64,000 bases of DNA from Aliidiomarina haloalkalitolerans (lineage in GTDB: Bacteria; Pseudomonadota; Gammaproteobacteria; Enterobacterales; Alteromonadaceae). The notes beneath the pieces were generated by a model that ran no database searches, was not told the origin of the DNA, and was given only the letters and a program-made list of their open reading frames with translations. Numbering within the stretch: position 1 is the stretch's first letter; each line of letters begins with the position of its first letter. Positions 63,103-64,000 of the stretch are shown here, piece by piece. Made by a program: the position numbers and the translations under genes. The stretch spans positions 1 to 64,000 of the forward strand of contig NZ_PIPI01000008.1 of assembly GCF_003987315.1 (NCBI RefSeq). Reading direction: 5' to 3'.

Positions 63103-64000
63103 CTACTTACGCAAAAACGCTCCAGCAAAGGCTAGTACCGGTGTTGCCGTTGGTTTGCCGTGTTGCCAGTCGCCACCTTCAACGCCGCTGCCGGCGATGT
63201 CGATGTGCACGTATGGAATCGGCTGACTGCTGCTCGCGTCATGCTTGTCCAAACCGGCCACTTCATGCAAAAACGCCATCGGGAACTGGTGTCCACGACG
63301 CGTCGTTGCTGACGGGCCATTGTTTGAGCTCAACAAGTCGTCGGCTTTGGTGCGTCCGCGTACAAAATCGAAGTCTTCACGACGGCTTGGCGACAGCTCC
63401 GCCGGATCAGACCACAACTCACCCGCGTTCAATAAAGCGTCGACAAAACCGCCCTGACGCGCCGCTTTGTTCGGCACTAACGCCGTGTACGGACCTTTCG
63501 CTAACGCCGCATGGCCGGTTAATGTTGCAACCGTATACACGCTTGGCTTGGTTTCGCCGGCCGCTTCGATGACTAATTTCGCCAAGCAGTCGGCCATCAC
63601 CAAACGCCCTTCTGCGTCGGTGTTACCAATGCGTACGCGCACGCCCGAGCGGCCAACAATAATTTCGTCACTCACAAACGCCAATGCGCCAATGTTGTTG
63701 CGCACCACCGCCAGCTCAGCCACAACTTTCACCCCTTGTGGGCGAATACCAGCCACCGCTTTGACAAAACCAGCGACGCCTGCGGCACCACCTTTGTCAC
63801 GGCTCATGCCGGCCATGTGACCGCCAGTTTTCAAATCCGCACCACCCGTGTCATAGGTAATCCCTTTACCGACCAGCATCAAAGTCTGCTCAACGGCGCC
63901 TTCCGGGGTGTACTCTAAACGAATCACGCACGGACGCTGATGGGTACCAAACGACGCCCGGCCAACTGCTGCTAGTAACGGGTACTCGTGCTCAAGTTGC
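63103..64000 (-). CDS. M17 leucyl-aminopeptidase-family protein (5' end beyond the window)
   Basis: The C-terminal 299 residues of an M17 peptidase; the frame stays open to the right edge (EHEYPLLAAVGRASFGTHQRPCVIRLEY precedes the GTG at 63925-63927), so the gene is truncated by the window, not broken. The two-metal site is seen in LVGKGITYDTGGADLKTGG (Lys and Asp ligands), SRDKGGAAG (Asp) and IGNTDAEGRLVMADCL (Asp, Glu, catalytic Arg). It deviates from PepA (YDTGGADLKTGGHM versus the usual FDSGGISIKPG), indicating a distinct M17 subgroup. Probably a cytosolic hexameric aminopeptidase. Confidence 0.9.
   Translation of the reverse strand, partial: QLEHEYPLLAAVGRASFGTHQRPCVIRLEYTPEGAVEQTLMLVGKGITYDTGGADLKTGGHMAGMSRDKGGAAGVAGFVKAVAGIRPQGVKVVAELAVVRNNIGALAFVSDEIIVGRSGVRVRIGNTDAEGRLVMADCLAKLVIEAAGETKPSVYTVATLTGHAALAKGPYTALVPNKAARQGGFVDALLNAGELWSDPAELSPSRREDFDFVRGRTKADDLLSSNNGPSATTRRGHQFPMAFLHEVAGLDKHDASSSQPIPYVHIDIAGSGVEGGDWQHGKPTATPVLAFAGAFLRK

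Overview
The window looks like a chromosomal segment of a marine gammaproteobacterium, most likely Idiomarinaceae (Idiomarina, Pseudidiomarina or a relative). The basis is gene order: serB next to ytjB, tig-clpP-clpX-lon-hupB-ppiD, pdxB-asd-fimV-truA-accD-folC-dedD-cvpA-purF, and fabB/mnmC/yfcL. Protein sequences resemble Alteromonadales and enterobacterial orthologues. The genus is inferred, not proven. Nearly all of the window is coding; most genes lie on the minus strand in tightly packed operons, many with 4-base ATGA overlaps.

Layout. 1-127: right end of a probable IS200/IS605-family element. 139-2317: TatD-family nuclease, ytjB and divergent serB. 2416-5087: three-gene B12/siderophore-type ABC importer, divergent from radA (5119). 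6589-9620: tRNA-Trp, prfC, rimI, holD. 9761-18208: the protein quality-control block ppiD, hupB, lon, clpX, clpP, tig. 18670-24190: a GAF protein with a degenerate GGDEF domain, a ClpP-fold lipoprotein, yigZ, a Cys/Met-metabolism PLP enzyme, and a DUF1704 QEGLA metallopeptidase-like protein. 24251-24663: a Pro-Arg-His-Pro tRNA operon with a near-consensus promoter. 24976-26504: folD and a vapBC module. 26604-34682: a compact type IVb pilus operon (tcpQ/pilL-like, secretin, pilO, pilP, ATPase, pilR, pilS, a second prepilin-like gene, a TadE-like gene). 34809-40211: topA, astB, a TraB/GumN protein. 40216-51392: purF, cvpA, dedD, folC, accD, truA, fimV, asd, pdxB, fabB. 51602-57898: mnmC, an orphan AbiEi-like DUF6088 gene, yfcL, a flavodoxin, a HIT protein and an M28 peptidase. 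58140-60407: a His-rich zinc-type TonB receptor under a Zur box. 60495-64000: a BamE-like lipoprotein, a hotdog thioesterase, an AbiEi/AbiEii type IV toxin-antitoxin pair, and an M17 aminopeptidase cut by the right edge.

The most unusual signals are these. (i) A roughly 33-bp DNA repeat family (core GCGCCTGCGGC plus AACGCGNTAGCGTT) occurs as an in-frame tandem array inside pdxB, in-frame but on the opposite coding strand inside mnmC, and as an intergenic array between the flavodoxin and HIT genes. It looks like a dispersed repeat that invades coding sequence. (ii) The chromosomal type IVb pilus locus has a cysteine-free major prepilin with a short leader, plus a TadE-like protein. (iii) The terminator of the M17 peptidase gene lies inside the convergent abiEii reading frame. 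(iv) Many short tandem duplications (12-25 bp) sit at gene ends, several containing a stop codon.
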